From the NCBI GenBank assembly GCA_033961575.1, contig CM066735.1, positions 88,415,449-88,479,448 of the forward strand: 64,000 nucleotides of DNA, in the 5' to 3' direction. The notes beneath the pieces were generated by a model. It ran no database searches. It saw only the letters and a list, made by a program, of their open reading frames with translations, and was not told where the DNA came from. Source of the stretch: Aselliscus stoliczkanus. Taxonomy: Eukaryota > Chordata > Mammalia > Chiroptera > Hipposideridae. This document shows positions 21,076 to 31,525 of the stretch, piece by piece; positions within the stretch are counted from its first letter, which is position 1; each line of letters begins with the position of its first letter. A program made the translations under genes and the position numbers.

Positions 21076-22720
21076 CCCAGGCAGTCAGGCTGCTGAATCT
21101 ATGTGCTTAAACATTGTGCCACGTGGCTGAAGCCATGAAGTGTAATCTTAGTGCAAATAGTGTGTTTCAAAATGTCCCTGATTCTCATCACATTCCCATG
21201 ATAATGGTACTATTATCCCAAGTTGATACATGGGATAGTTGAGGATTGAGAGACTTAAAGTCACATGACTCTTCAGTGCCATGCACAGCTGACTCCAAAC
21301 CCAGTGATTTCTCCCTTCTTGATATGTCTTTATTCTCTCATAAGTCGTTACCTTTATTGAATAACAAGTCGATTTTTGGCAGACATGGTCTGCATATTCA
21401 GTCTGAGCAGTACTGGCAAAATCTGAATCTGCTCCCCAGTCTTGGGAAATGCAGTAAAACCTCAATCATCACATTTCTCTGGGGCTCGCCTTTTCTCACA
21501 CTTAATTCTTCTCATCGCTCACTAGAGGGCAGATTTGTGTCACCACTTCTCTGAGGGAAAAGGAGAATGCCCCAGTCAAGCCAGAAGAGCCAGAAGCTGA
21601 GGATAAACATTTTCTTGAAATTTAAAATGTGGACAGCCTTACCTCCTTGGTAGGCCAGTTGTTAGATTGGTGGCCATGAAACACCTTATGTGGGCCTTAG
21701 AGTACCTCATCCCTGATGATCACTTTCTGATGACTGCAGAAAATGAAGGAAATGATTTTGAAACAGCTGTCCCTCTGTTTCCCTCACTTTTTCTGAAATC
21801 TCCAGCCACTTAGGTGAAGGATCAGGAGACACGGGAGTCAGGAGATGGTAACAAAGGTGTGGAAACAGGATGAGTTCTTCTGGTGGCCTGGAGTTCTCCA
21901 GCTTGGTGCTGAGATTAAAGAGGCAGTGTGCTGTCGTACTGTACTCAGGTGCTCACAAATGCAATCGACGTGTAACAAAGCTCCAGCAGAGAGCTGTGGG
22001 ACAGTTGTCCATAGCCTGGCTTGCCGAGCGTGTTCAGCTGGTGTTCCCTGATGAGCCCCAACAGGCTGAGACATGTGCCCAATCCTGGGTCATTGTCAGT
22101 CTAGTTAGCCATGATTCCTATTATTCACTACTTAGATTCAGTGGTGGAGGAGAGAGATGATCCTGGCTCCCTGAGTTGTCTTTCTGTAGATGCTGGATGT
22201 CTTGAGCTAGTAGCTGCCACAGCCTTTTCTAAGTAGCTTACAATTAAATTCAATCACCAGATCTGTAAGTGTTGTTGGGGTGAAGGAAAGGGCATCATTC
22301 TCTTGTCCCGAACTGGGAGTAGAGATAGTTGAAGAAAAACAAAATGAAAAACAAAAACCAAATCCAAAACCTTGAAAATGAAATGTCTATAATCTAGGTG
22401 GAAAGAATGGACCCCTACTGCTTGGCTCCACTCTCATGCAAAGGCGATATTTGCAGCCTGTTTGGGGCTCACCTCTGTCGTTTGAATATATGTGACATTC
22501 TTTTGGTCTATTTCTTCCACTGCTTCTCAGAGCTCAGTTCTTTATGACTGATAGCCTGCCCTACATCTTCATCTGTTTCAATACAAAAGTTAGTGGAAAC
22601 AAGGTTTTCAGAGCAAGTTCCATGCAGAAAACCTGGGAGCCAGGGTGGCAGCTCTTTAAGTCACGTGAAGCCTTTATTTACACATTGGCCACGAGGTCCT
22701 TAGGAACCAGGAGGCACTTT
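21076..22720. other. Intergenic, nothing recognised
   Basis: Short frames at 21246-21554 and 21845-22160 have no known family. No repeat stands out. Confidence 0.4.
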
Positions 22721-22735
22721 GATTTTTGTAATTTT

Positions 22736-23163
22736 TTTTTTTTAATATTTCTATTGGGGAATTGGGGGAGGGGAACGGATAAGTTGCTGTCCTTTGTTCT
22801 TCAGTCTAGTTGTAGAGGACATTGCTTCACTAGCCCATGTTGATATTATTGCGCTCTTCCCAGGTGAGGCAGATTGGTTGCTGGCCTCTGGACGGCCGCT
22901 CACGGTGGCTATTGGCAGCTCACTCTGGCTGCTGGCCGCTCACACTGGCTGCCGGCCACTCACTGTAGCTTATGACAACCCACTGCAGCAGGGGCTGCAG
23001 CCTACACCATCTCTGGGACTCACACAGCCCAACTCCAGGTGGAGCTGTTATTCACCATCTTAACTGTAGAGGGCAGTGTCACTGGCCCTCATATGTAGGA
23101 TCTGAACCGGGGCCGCTGGCATCGAAAGCCAACTCTTAACCAACGTGCCACTCAGCCGGCCCA
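22736..23163 (-). repeat. Composite tRNA-headed SINE, copy A (428 bp)
   Basis: On the minus strand it has a tRNA-like head (GGCCGGCTGAGTGGCACGTT, B-box-like GGTTCAGATCC), then GAGGGCCAGTGACACTGCCC as in the short type 1 SINEs of this window. A unique body of about 300 bp follows, with two 20-bp repeats (22925-22944 and 22945-22964), and the tail resembles bat VES (CTACAACTAGACTGAA, CCCCAATAGAAA). TSD GATTTTTGTAATTTT lies at 22721-22735 and 23164-23178. The long frame crossing it is not a gene. Confidence 0.8.
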
Positions 23164-23178
23164 GATTTTTGTAATTTT

Positions 23179-23610
23179 ATGGTGTCTCTTCCCTAAGGTT
23201 TCCTGCCAAGAAAAGAAAAAAGCTGTTTCCCTGGGTACCATTTATTTCACAGAGAGTAAATATTATGGAGAGACTATGGAGTAAGAAGATCCTGAGTTCT
23301 GGAACTGTTTCAATCCTAGAACAGCTATTTGCCCTCTGTGAGCCTCAGCTTCCCCATCCGTAAATCGGAATTTTTATACAACTGAATCCATAGGTGGGGA
23401 AAGGGTTGAGTGAGGGGACACGTTGAAGTGTTTATTTTGGTTCTTGCGTATTGTACATGCTCAGTAGGGTTAGGTGTTCTGTTAGTGTCTGTGAAAGTCT
23501 CTGAAGAGGAAGGAGTACCTTTGATATTCATTGTGATGTCAGTAGGTACTAAAACATCCCCCTCTCTGGACCCTGAGTATTTCTACCTATTGACTGTTTT
23601 CTTTAAAACA
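23179..23610 (+). repeat. MIR fragment in intergenic DNA
   Basis: 23285-23375 carries a MIR-like stretch (CCCTCTGTGAGCCTCAGCTT, CCCCATCCGTAAATCGG) in sense orientation. The rest of the interval is unremarkable. Confidence 0.5.
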
Positions 23611-23880
23611 CTTTTTTTTATTTTTAAAAAAGATTTTTATTAAAAATATAGCTAACTTACACTATTATATTAGTTTCAGGGGTACACCATAGTTGTTCAA
23701 CATTTGTATACCTAAAGGAGTGATCACCATTATAAGTCCAGCAACCCTCTGACATTATACTATACTATCACAATATTATTGACTATATTCCCCATGCTGT
23801 ACATTGCATACACATGACTAATTTGTTTTATACCTGGAAATTTGGACCTCTTATTCCCCTTCACCTCCCCCCCACCACCA

Positions 23881-24097
23881 CTTTTATTTTGTTTGGGTTT
23901 GAGCTGAGCCATCCTGTCACCTGTTGGCAGCTCAGCTCAGGCTGGGCATCGAACTACTGTTGCTCAGAGCTTGCACTCTTTTTTTTTTTTTTTTTTTGAG
24001 GGCAGTGTTACTGGCCCTCATATGTGGGACTGAACTGGGGCCGAGAGCTTGCACTCTTGAGTGAGCTCTTAACCAACTGAGCCAATCGGCTGGCCCT
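23881..24097 (-). repeat. Type 2 SINE split by a nested SINE
   Basis: The right part (24054-24097) holds the tRNA head and the left part (23881-23980) the body, GCCATCCTGTCACCTGTTGG. Between them sits the type 1 fragment described separately. Confidence 0.75.
23981..24051 (-). repeat. 5'-truncated type 1 SINE nested in type 2 SINE
   Basis: A T homopolymer (the A tail in reverse) is followed by GAGGGCAGTGTTACTGGCCC and the middle of the tRNA head, then it stops. The host sequence AGAGCTTGCACTCTT is present on both sides (left copy ending near 23980, right copy about 24045-24059), which is the target duplication. Confidence 0.75.
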
Positions 24098-24325
24098 CCC
24101 CCCCTTTTTTAATATTTCAATTACAGTTGACATTCAATATTATTTTATATTAATTTCAGAAGTACAGCATAGTGGTTAGACATTTATATGATTTAAGAAG
24201 TAATCCCCGAACTAGTCTAGTACCCACCTGGCACTCTACATAGTTATTACCATATCATTGATTATATTCCCTGTGCTTTACTTTACATCCCCATGACTAT
24301 TTGTAACTACTAATTTGTACTTCTT

Positions 24326-25317
24326 TTTTTTTTTAAGTTCCATCAATATTTTCTAATTCTCTTTGATTTCTTTTTCTGATCTTCTGTTATCCTTTCTTCA
24401 GGTCATTTCTTCAACCCCTTCATTTTCCTGGTTTGTAGTTTGCTTAGGTCTTGCTTCTGTATATGAATCCTTCCATAAGTTGTACCAAAAGTATCATGGG
24501 AGATATTTTTCTTCTTCTTTGGCTTGAGGACTTTTGGCATTTTCATGGATAACTTATAAAGGTCATCTGAGGCTAGATGCGTCCTCCTGAGAACCAGATC
24601 CAATGAGGGTCCCATCTCTTCCAATTCAATCCGTGGGATTCTGCAACCAGATTTCTTCAACAGCAACTTACAGCTTCGAATGTAAATCTTCCCATTCAGT
24701 GCAGTGAAGTGCAGAACATACTCTAAACCAGCCAGGTATCCGGATATTTGATACTGTGAGGCCTCTGCAGAAATCAATAAGAAGACTTTTTAGCCTCCTG
24801 TAGTCTTTTGTTACATCAGAATCATCACCAGCAAATATTAACATGGGTTTTGTTCCCTCAGGACATTTACTATTCTTAATATCTTTTAGAGAGACAAACT
24901 TCTCAATACCTAATTCAATCATATTCAGCACATGGTAGCCATACATACGACCTATTACCAGATTATTTGGCCTCTTCTTATTATGGGAGCCAAACATGAA
25001 TAAAGAACAATCTGACTTCTTTGAAAAGAATTCCAATGATGTTTGATCCTCAAATGGTCTTGTAATATATATATTTTATACAGAACGCCATACGGTTTTT
25101 TCAGTGCATACACATCTCTAAGAACTTGTGTTACTGCTAAATTTGCATTTCCCCCTTTAATCATGGCATTTTTAATATTTTCACTGAGTTTTGGTTCTCT
25201 CTTCTCAAGGAATCTCTTGGCCCTTTTCGTTTTGGGCTTTACGACCCGATCCAAAGCATCCATCGCTAATGCAACCTGAACTGAGAGAACACACGTGCAC
25301 TGCATGGTTACCACGAG
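24326..25317 (-). pseudogene. RPF2P: RPF2 processed pseudogene
   Basis: The minus strand encodes broken RPF2 (ribosome production factor 2, a Brix-domain factor for 60S subunit assembly). Visible are MDALDRVVKPKTKRAKRFLE near 25270, SLEFFSKKSDCSLFMFGSHN near 25030, CPEGTKPMLIFAGDD near 24840, and EEMGPSLDLVLRRTHLASDD near 24590. There is no intron. An A tail (T run, 24326-24337) and identical 16-bp flanks CTAATTTGTACTTCTT (24310-24325 and 25318-25333) prove L1-mediated retroposition. Frameshifts near 25075 and 24740 and a stop after MKGLKK near 24403 make it nonfunctional. It landed inside the LINE 3' UTR. Confidence 0.95.
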
Positions 25318-25333
25318 CTAATTTGTACTTCTT

Positions 25334-26220
25334 AACCCCTTCATCTTTTCCACCCTGTTTCCCAATCCTCCTCCCATCTATCACCCAGATAAATCTAGTA
25401 CCCATCTGATACCATACATAGTTATTATAATATTATTGACTATATTCCTTATGCTGTACCCTACCTACATCCCCATGATTACTGTGTAACAACCAATTTG
25501 CATTTCTTAATCCATCCCCCTTCTTTCACCCACACCCCAAATCCCATCTGGCAACTGTCAAAATGTTTCTGTATCTATGAGTTTGTTTCTGTTTTGTTTG
25601 CTAATTTTGTTCTTAGATTCCACATGCAAGCAAAATCACATTGCATCTGTCTTTGTCTAACATACACCATTCAGCACAACACCCTCCAGGTCCATCCAAG
25701 CCACTACAGATGACAAAAACCCATTCCCTTCCACGGCCAAATAATATCCCATTGTATATGTACCACCTCCTCTTTATCCATTCTTCCAGTGATGGACACC
25801 CAGGCCACCTCCCATCTTGGCCATTGTAAACAGTGCTGCAATGAATATATGGATGTATATGTCCCCTCGAAGTAGCTTTGTGGGTTTCTTCAGATAAATA
25901 CCCTGAAGTGGGAATGGTGGATCCTTCATTGTCTCTTGTTATAGCCTTTGTTTTAAAGTCTCTTTTGTCTGGTATAAACATTGCTACCCCAGCTTTTTTT
26001 GTTTTTGTTTTTGTTTTCATTTCCATTTTCATGAAATATATTTTCCATACCTTTACATTCTGCCTGTGTCTTTCAATCGAATCTGAAGTGAGTCTCTTGG
26101 AGGCAGCATATGAAAGGATTTTGTTTTGTTATCCATTCAACCCATGTTTATGATTGGAGCATTTAATCCATTTATATTGAAAATAGTTGTTGATAGATAT
26201 GTAGCTATTGCCATTGTATT
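25334..26220 (-). repeat. LINE 3' region of the HAL1-type element
   Basis: This continues the element after the RPF2 insertion: TAGTACCCATCTGATACCAT, GACTATATTCCTTATGCTGT and GGCCATTGTAAACAGTGCTG are L1-like 3' UTR phrases in reverse. It has a third diverged copy of the internal 3' repeat. Confidence 0.65.
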
Positions 26221-26224
26221 ATTC

Positions 26225-26253
26225 ATAATTTTTATTTATTTATTTATTTATTT
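26225..26253. repeat. (TTTA)n simple repeat
   Basis: A short tetranucleotide run inside the LINE. Confidence 0.85.
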
Positions 26254-26787
26254 TTTCATCTTAAAGAAGTCACTCTAACATTCTTTGTAATAGTGGTTTA
26301 GTGGTGATGAACTCCTTTAGCTTTTCTGATCTGGGAAGCTCTTTATCTGTCCTTCAATTTTAAATGATAGTCTTGTTGAGTAGAGTACCCTTGGTTGTAG
26401 GTCCCTTTGCTTTTTAACCATGTTACATATTTGCTGTCATTCTCTTCTGTCTTGCAAAGCTTCTGTTGAGAAGTCAGCTGACAGTCTTATAGGAGCTGCC
26501 TTATAAGTTACTAGTTACCTTTCTCTTGCTATCTTTAGGATTTTCTCTTTGTTTTTAACCTTTGCCATTTTAATTATAATGTGTCTAGTTGGGGACCTGT
26601 TTGGATTCCTCATGTTTGGGACTCTCTGCACTTCCTGGTCTTGTATGTCTATTTCTTTCTCCAGGTTAGGAAAGTTTTCAGTCATTATTCTTCAAATAGG
26701 TTCTCAATCTCCTGCTTTCTCTCTTCTCCTTCTGGTACCCTTATGATGCAAATGTTGTTACACTTAATATTGTCCTAGAGAGGTCTG

Positions 26788-26793
26788 TTATTT

Positions 26794-26829
<36 letters not shown>

Positions 26830-26833
26830 TTTT
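26788..26833. repeat. (TTTA)n simple repeat at pseudogene tail
   Basis: ATTT repeats adjoin the 3' end of the RPL36 pseudogene. They probably grew from its A tail, which in reverse reads AAAT units. Confidence 0.85.
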
Positions 26834-27212
26834 TCCCAAAAGGTTTTATTACACACAGAGGGTATGGGGCTCAGTCCTTCTTGGCTGCTGCCTTCCTCAC
26901 GGCTGCAAGGACATTGCTCAGCTCCTCTCTCTTTCTCTTGGCATGGATGTGTTGATAAACTTCAGGGCCCACTTGTCCTTAGAGATCTTGGGCAGCTCCA
27001 TGGCATGCTGTTCACAGGGGGCAAAGCTGCAGGCCTCTCAGATCATGTCCTCCATGAACTTGGCGTGTTTGGTGAGGTGCCCATGGCAGTGGCTATGTCT
27101 TGGCTTGCTCACTTTCTTGGTCACCTTGTGGTGCTTGTTGAGGCCCACAGCCACGGGGTCATGCAGAGCCATGGCTGCTGCTCCTCAATAGCTGCACAGC
27201 TCCAGAAAGAAA
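26834..27212 (-). pseudogene. RPL36P: RPL36 processed pseudogene
   Basis: On the minus strand the former start codon is at 27172-27170 and the stop at 26873-26871, about 302 nt, against 105 codons in RPL36 (60S ribosomal protein eL36). Recognisable parts are [29 protein letters not shown]-like, [16 protein letters not shown] and [24 protein letters not shown] with end AAKKD. An in-frame stop (ATCTGA near 27040) and lost bases near 26955 break it. The 3' UTR with AATAAAACC precedes the tail. Intronless, it sits in the LINE ORF1 remnant. Confidence 0.9.
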
Positions 27213-27287
27213 TCCTTTAAACTATCTCCATTTTTTTGGATTCTTGTTTCTTTTTGCTACCTTCTGTTCTAAATCATTAATTCGATG

Positions 27288-27563
27288 TTATGCTTCATCT
27301 AGCCTACTGATGATTCCTTCTAGGGCATTCTTCATTTCAGTTAATATATTCTTTATTTCTGACTGGTTCTTTTTTATGGTTTCTGTATCCTTGTTTATGT
27401 TTGCTATCTCTTTGTTGAAGTTCTCACCAAGTTCCTTGAGCATCCTTATAACCATTGTATTGAACTCTGTCTCCGGTAGGCTGCTTGTCTCCATTTTGTT
27501 TTGTTCTTTTTCTGGATTTTTTTCTTTTTCTTTCATTTGGAATGTATTTCTTTGTTTCCTCAT
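27288..27563 (-). pseudogene. LINE ORF1 N-terminal remnant
   Basis: 92 open codons with heptad-like charge patterns, typical of the L1/HAL1 ORF1p coiled-coil. ORF1p trimers bind element RNA. It continues only in pieces past the RPL36 insertion, so it is a fossil. Confidence 0.7.
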
Positions 27564-29200
27564 TTTGGCTGCCTCTCTGTATTTGTTTCTATGTATTAGG
27601 TAGATCTGCTATGTCTTCCAGTCTTGGCTGAGTTGCCTTATGTAGAAGGAATTCTCTGGGGCCTAGTGGCACAGTTCTGCTGTTCACCTGTATTGGGTGC
27701 TCCAGGAGAGTCCCTTGTGTGGGTTGTATGTGCCCTTCTATTATAGTTGAGACTTGATTGCTATTGGCACATCAGAGGGTGGGGGTTGACCATCAGGCTA
27801 ATTGGCTGTGGGGTTTGGCCACACCCACAGCTTACAGGCTGCTGTGCAGGAGGCTTACCCCACTAAATGCGATTCACCCCAGTGGGCTCTGGTGCCTGTT
27901 GAGACCATCCTTTGTGTGTGCCACTTGTGGGGCTAATTGGGTAGGGCTCTGCTGTGGTCTGAAGCCAACCTCTAAGTATGTTGGTTCCAGGGCCTTTTGG
28001 GAGGGACTCCAGGTCAGCCACTGCCTGTGACTGGCAGGGGGCTACCTGGTAGGAGCTGCAAAGTGATCTGCAGTTGTTTACTGCCTGTGCTAAACCTAGA
28101 GGCACATGGGAGAGGCCACACTGTGAACCAAGGATGGCTGCCACCAGTACCAGGGCTGGGGTAACTCTGCAAAAAGCTAGGATACCTGGAGGCCTGCTGT
28201 CACTGCCAGCTCCCTTAAGGTTCAGCCACTGATAAAGCTTTGTGAGATGTGCGAGTTAAGTGAGGCAGGGTCTAGACTGGAAAGAGTTGTGGTTACCAGG
28301 TTAATATAGATGCTGGTTTGATCCCAGTGCTGATCCTGCAGTGACTCAGCAAAAGTCTCAGAGCACACTGAGGCGAGTTACCAACCTCCTAGTGTCCATG
28401 GACTCTGATAGTTTTCCTAGAAAGAATGTAACACAGGTGGGGCTGGCAGTTCTGAGAGAAAGTGCTTCAGGTGGTTTGCGAGTTGGGTAGGGCAGGGTCC
28501 CACCTGAGTCTGCAGGATGGAGTAGTAGAGCTCAACAGGCCAATCAGATTCAGATTTCGCTTTTGAGGGCAGGCTCAACATAGAAAAGATGGCGCCCATC
28601 TGCCGGCTGCACAGGAAGACCTCTCACTGGGACAATGTTGACTGTTCTCCAGTCCTCCCGGTGCAGCCACACACCTCAGCCTGCCTCCCATGTCTCTGAG
28701 GCCCCCCCACGTTTCCGTCCCTCCGCTGGAATACAAGGTGGGCGCCTGCAAGCGAATGAGTCTGTGTGTGGGCCATTTAAGAGGACATCTGGGTTTCCCA
28801 CAGCCTTTCATCCCACCCAAAAGGTCAGAATCCCCACTGTTTCTCACAGCCAGATGTGGGGATTTGTCTTCCCACCACAAGTACTCCTGCTAGGGAGCAT
28901 GCTGTTGGGGGCTAGGGTTGCTCACTCTTCTGGAGGGAATCTCTGTGGCCAAGATATCCCTTCTGATTCTCAGCTGCCACAAGAAGGTTTGGGGCCTGTT
29001 CTGTGTCTCTCCATCCCTCCTGCCAATCTTGATGTGGCTTCTTTATATTTTTAGTTATAGAACTTCTGTTCAGCTAGACTTCAGATGGTTCTCCAGGTTG
29101 ATTGTTCTATAATTTAGTTGTAATTTTAATGTGTTCATGAAAGGATGCAGGCACAGTGCTTATCTACTCTGCCAGCTTGGATTTCTTATTTTTTAAAACA

Positions 29201-31335
29201 TTTTAAACCCATGTTTTTTACTGGTAAACATTGCCATATATAACTTTTCACCCCACTCACCCAGAGAAGCTGCAAGAAAGGGAAGGAAAATGCACCTAGC
29301 TCCTTGGGGGCATTCTCCAAACTACCAAGCCTGAGAGTGATGATGAAATTGAAGTCAGAGAGTTGGAAATACCTGAGGGGGAGAGCCAAGGCCTGAGTCA
29401 TATTTTGCATTGCTATTAAAATTCTCACCCACCCAGATCCTTTTCTTTAAAAGTTCTATAGAATTTGTTTTAGGGCCTGTGCCTGGGTGCATCTGTGTGT
29501 CTGCTCTAACATGTACTTAGGATGCAGCAAAAATTCATTTCTTTGTTTTTACTCTGGAGCTAGGGAGCAACACAGGCCCTCATTTTGATTGGGTATTACT
29601 CATTCAGACTCTTTTTTCTTCTTAACATGGCTCTTTCCCTCCCTCATCACTCTTTTTAATCTTAGCTGGGGTGGGGTGGAAGAACCCAATAGTTCTCTTA
29701 GTGTAGTCCAGCCATTACTGAATTCTAAGGAACTCAGCTACTAGAATTGTTCTCTCCCAAATAGGGTCTTTAAGACAAAACGCAAGAAGGACCTCACTCC
29801 ACACCAGTGAATTCAGTAGGCATGTATATTTTGGGTATATGTACATGCATATACATGTTTGGTTAGAGGACTGTATACATGATATATATGTGTTTGGTTG
29901 GGGGTATGCATATATGCTGGGCATGCGCTGGGATAGTTGAGATGGAACAACAAAACTGGATCACAGATGCTGCAGCCCTTTATATGTATCATTAACAAAC
30001 TTTTATTGAAACCTGAATCTATGCAAAGCACTGAAACAAAAAGGTGCATTACATGTGGTTCCTGACCTTGAGATCCATTATAATATGGAGAGAGATCATA
30101 TGCGAATATATTAGAATAAAAAGAAAGCAGTGACAATGACAATTGATAACAAATGTTTCAGGAATTCAAATGAGGAAGGATTCACTAAGGTCTAATGGGT
30201 TCTAAAAGACTGTAAGCATAAGACAATATTTTAACTGGACTTTGAAAAAAATATTAGGACTCAGAGAATCAGAGGACGGGTAACCTCTGGATAGGCTTGC
30301 TTAACATACACTTAAAACACTGTATTACTGGTATTTTCATTCAAAATTCTTTAGGTTGCCAGTGACCAAAACCCCACTCAGAGTACAAAGACAGCTGAGA
30401 TGACCCATATAACTGAGAATTTCAGGGCATAGTGCTGATTTCAGTTCTCCAAGATGCCATCAGGACACTGTCACACCATTCTTTGGCCCTGCTCTTCTCA
30501 GTATTGAATTTATTATCAGGTGGGCACTCAGTGTAGACAGGGCTACCTGGAGGTCCAGAATTTAATTCTACTGGCACAATGTATGTGCTTTTTCTCGAGC
30601 AGTGCCAACAAAACTTCCCAGATTCTCATTAGCCTGGCTTGGGTCAAATGCCCATCTATGAATCAGATGCTATGACCAGTGGCATGGAATTCTCTGATGA
30701 CCAAATCTGAGTCATAGGCCATTCCTAGAGACAGGTGGTGGGGATAGTCCAACCTGAACCTCATGAACTGAGAGTGGGAGAGAAGTGTTTCCACAAAGGA
30801 AATTGGGATGGTACTACTAGGAGACAGGAATGGAGTCTGGGCAGATGAAAACAACAGATGTCCTCTGCCATCTCACCAATTAGCAATCTGTTGGCGATGG
30901 TTCATATTGACTCCTTTCCTGAGTTTCACAATTCTTTAATATGAATAGCGGAGATTCCTGAACAACATATCCTCAATATTTGACTCTAAATCTCTGGTGT
31001 CTATTCTTTTCATCAATGGGAGATCTATTGGTTGATTTATTCAAGCCCTCAGGGAAATGGGCACTAGAAAATCCTCATTCATGAAATTAGGACTGAACTG
31101 TTCTCTGTAGCTGTAAAGGCTTACTTGACCAAACCATTGAGACAGAATAATACTTTGGAGTTCATGGCTTATCCCAATGAGAACACTCTGTCTTTCTGAA
31201 TGAACATCCTAAGAGGACACCCAATCCGTTAGGAAATGGGAATCTAAATACATTTCTGGATATTTTTGTCCCTAAGGGTGATAGTAACCAAAGTTTTAGC
31301 TCATTCCAATTAAGAAACAATGCCATTGTTCTATT
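29201..31335. other. Intergenic, weak old repeats
   Basis: 29995-30110 has a loose L2-like character (AACTTTTATTGAAACC, TGTGGTTCCTGACCTTGAGA). The rest shows no gene, only short noncoding frames. Confidence 0.4.
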
Positions 31336-31525
31336 TCTTTTTTGTTGTTGTTGTTTTAATTGGGGAACAGCAGTAATCATTGGTTACACATTGCTTTCAT
31401 GCTACAATTGCATAATAGACTCTTTTAAGGAGGGCGCAGCTCACAGTGGCCAGTAGGGGATCGAACCTGCAACCCTGGTGTTATCAGCACCATGTTCTAA
31501 CCAATTGAGCCAACCAGTCACCCCC
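31336..31525 (-). repeat. VES-like bat SINE, copy 1
   Basis: The minus strand reads GGGGTGACTGGTTGGCTCAA, then GTGCTGATAACACCAGGGTT (tRNA head with B box GGTTCGATCCC), then CACTGTGAGCTGCGCCCTCC and a tail with CTGTTCCCCAATTAAAA. The last two phrases match what I recall of the VES SINE of bats. Confidence 0.8.

Larger units (their letters stand above)
23611..29191 (-). mobile_element. HAL1/L1-type LINE lacking ORF2, with nested insertions
   Basis: Read on the minus strand, the 5' end near 29185 has CCAAGCTGGCAGAGTAGATA, like L1/HAL1 starts. A 5' region follows (27600-29180), then remnants of ORF1 (27563-27288: a coiled-coil with ELGENFNKEIANINKD and TEMKNALEGIISRLDEA; about 26750-26520: IRVPEGEE, ENFPNLEKEIDIQ, TRHIIIKMAKVKNKEKILK) and a long 3' UTR with three diverged internal repeats. 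Taking out the nested SINEs and two processed pseudogenes leaves about 3.9 kb with no reverse-transcriptase region, as in half-L1 (HAL1) elements. A possible TSD, TTTAAAACA, lies at 23602-23610 and 29192-29200. ORF1 carries stops and the element is dead. Confidence 0.7.

Noticed and set aside
22794..23063. 89-codon open frame in the composite SINE
   Set aside because: It lies fully inside a retroposon, and its counterpart in the second copy differs in length and sequence in a way that shows no coding constraint.
29715..30142. Minus-strand open frames rich in tyrosine, isoleucine and histidine
   Set aside because: They come from alternating AT/GT-type sequence (ATATGTACATGCATATACAT) and show no family.
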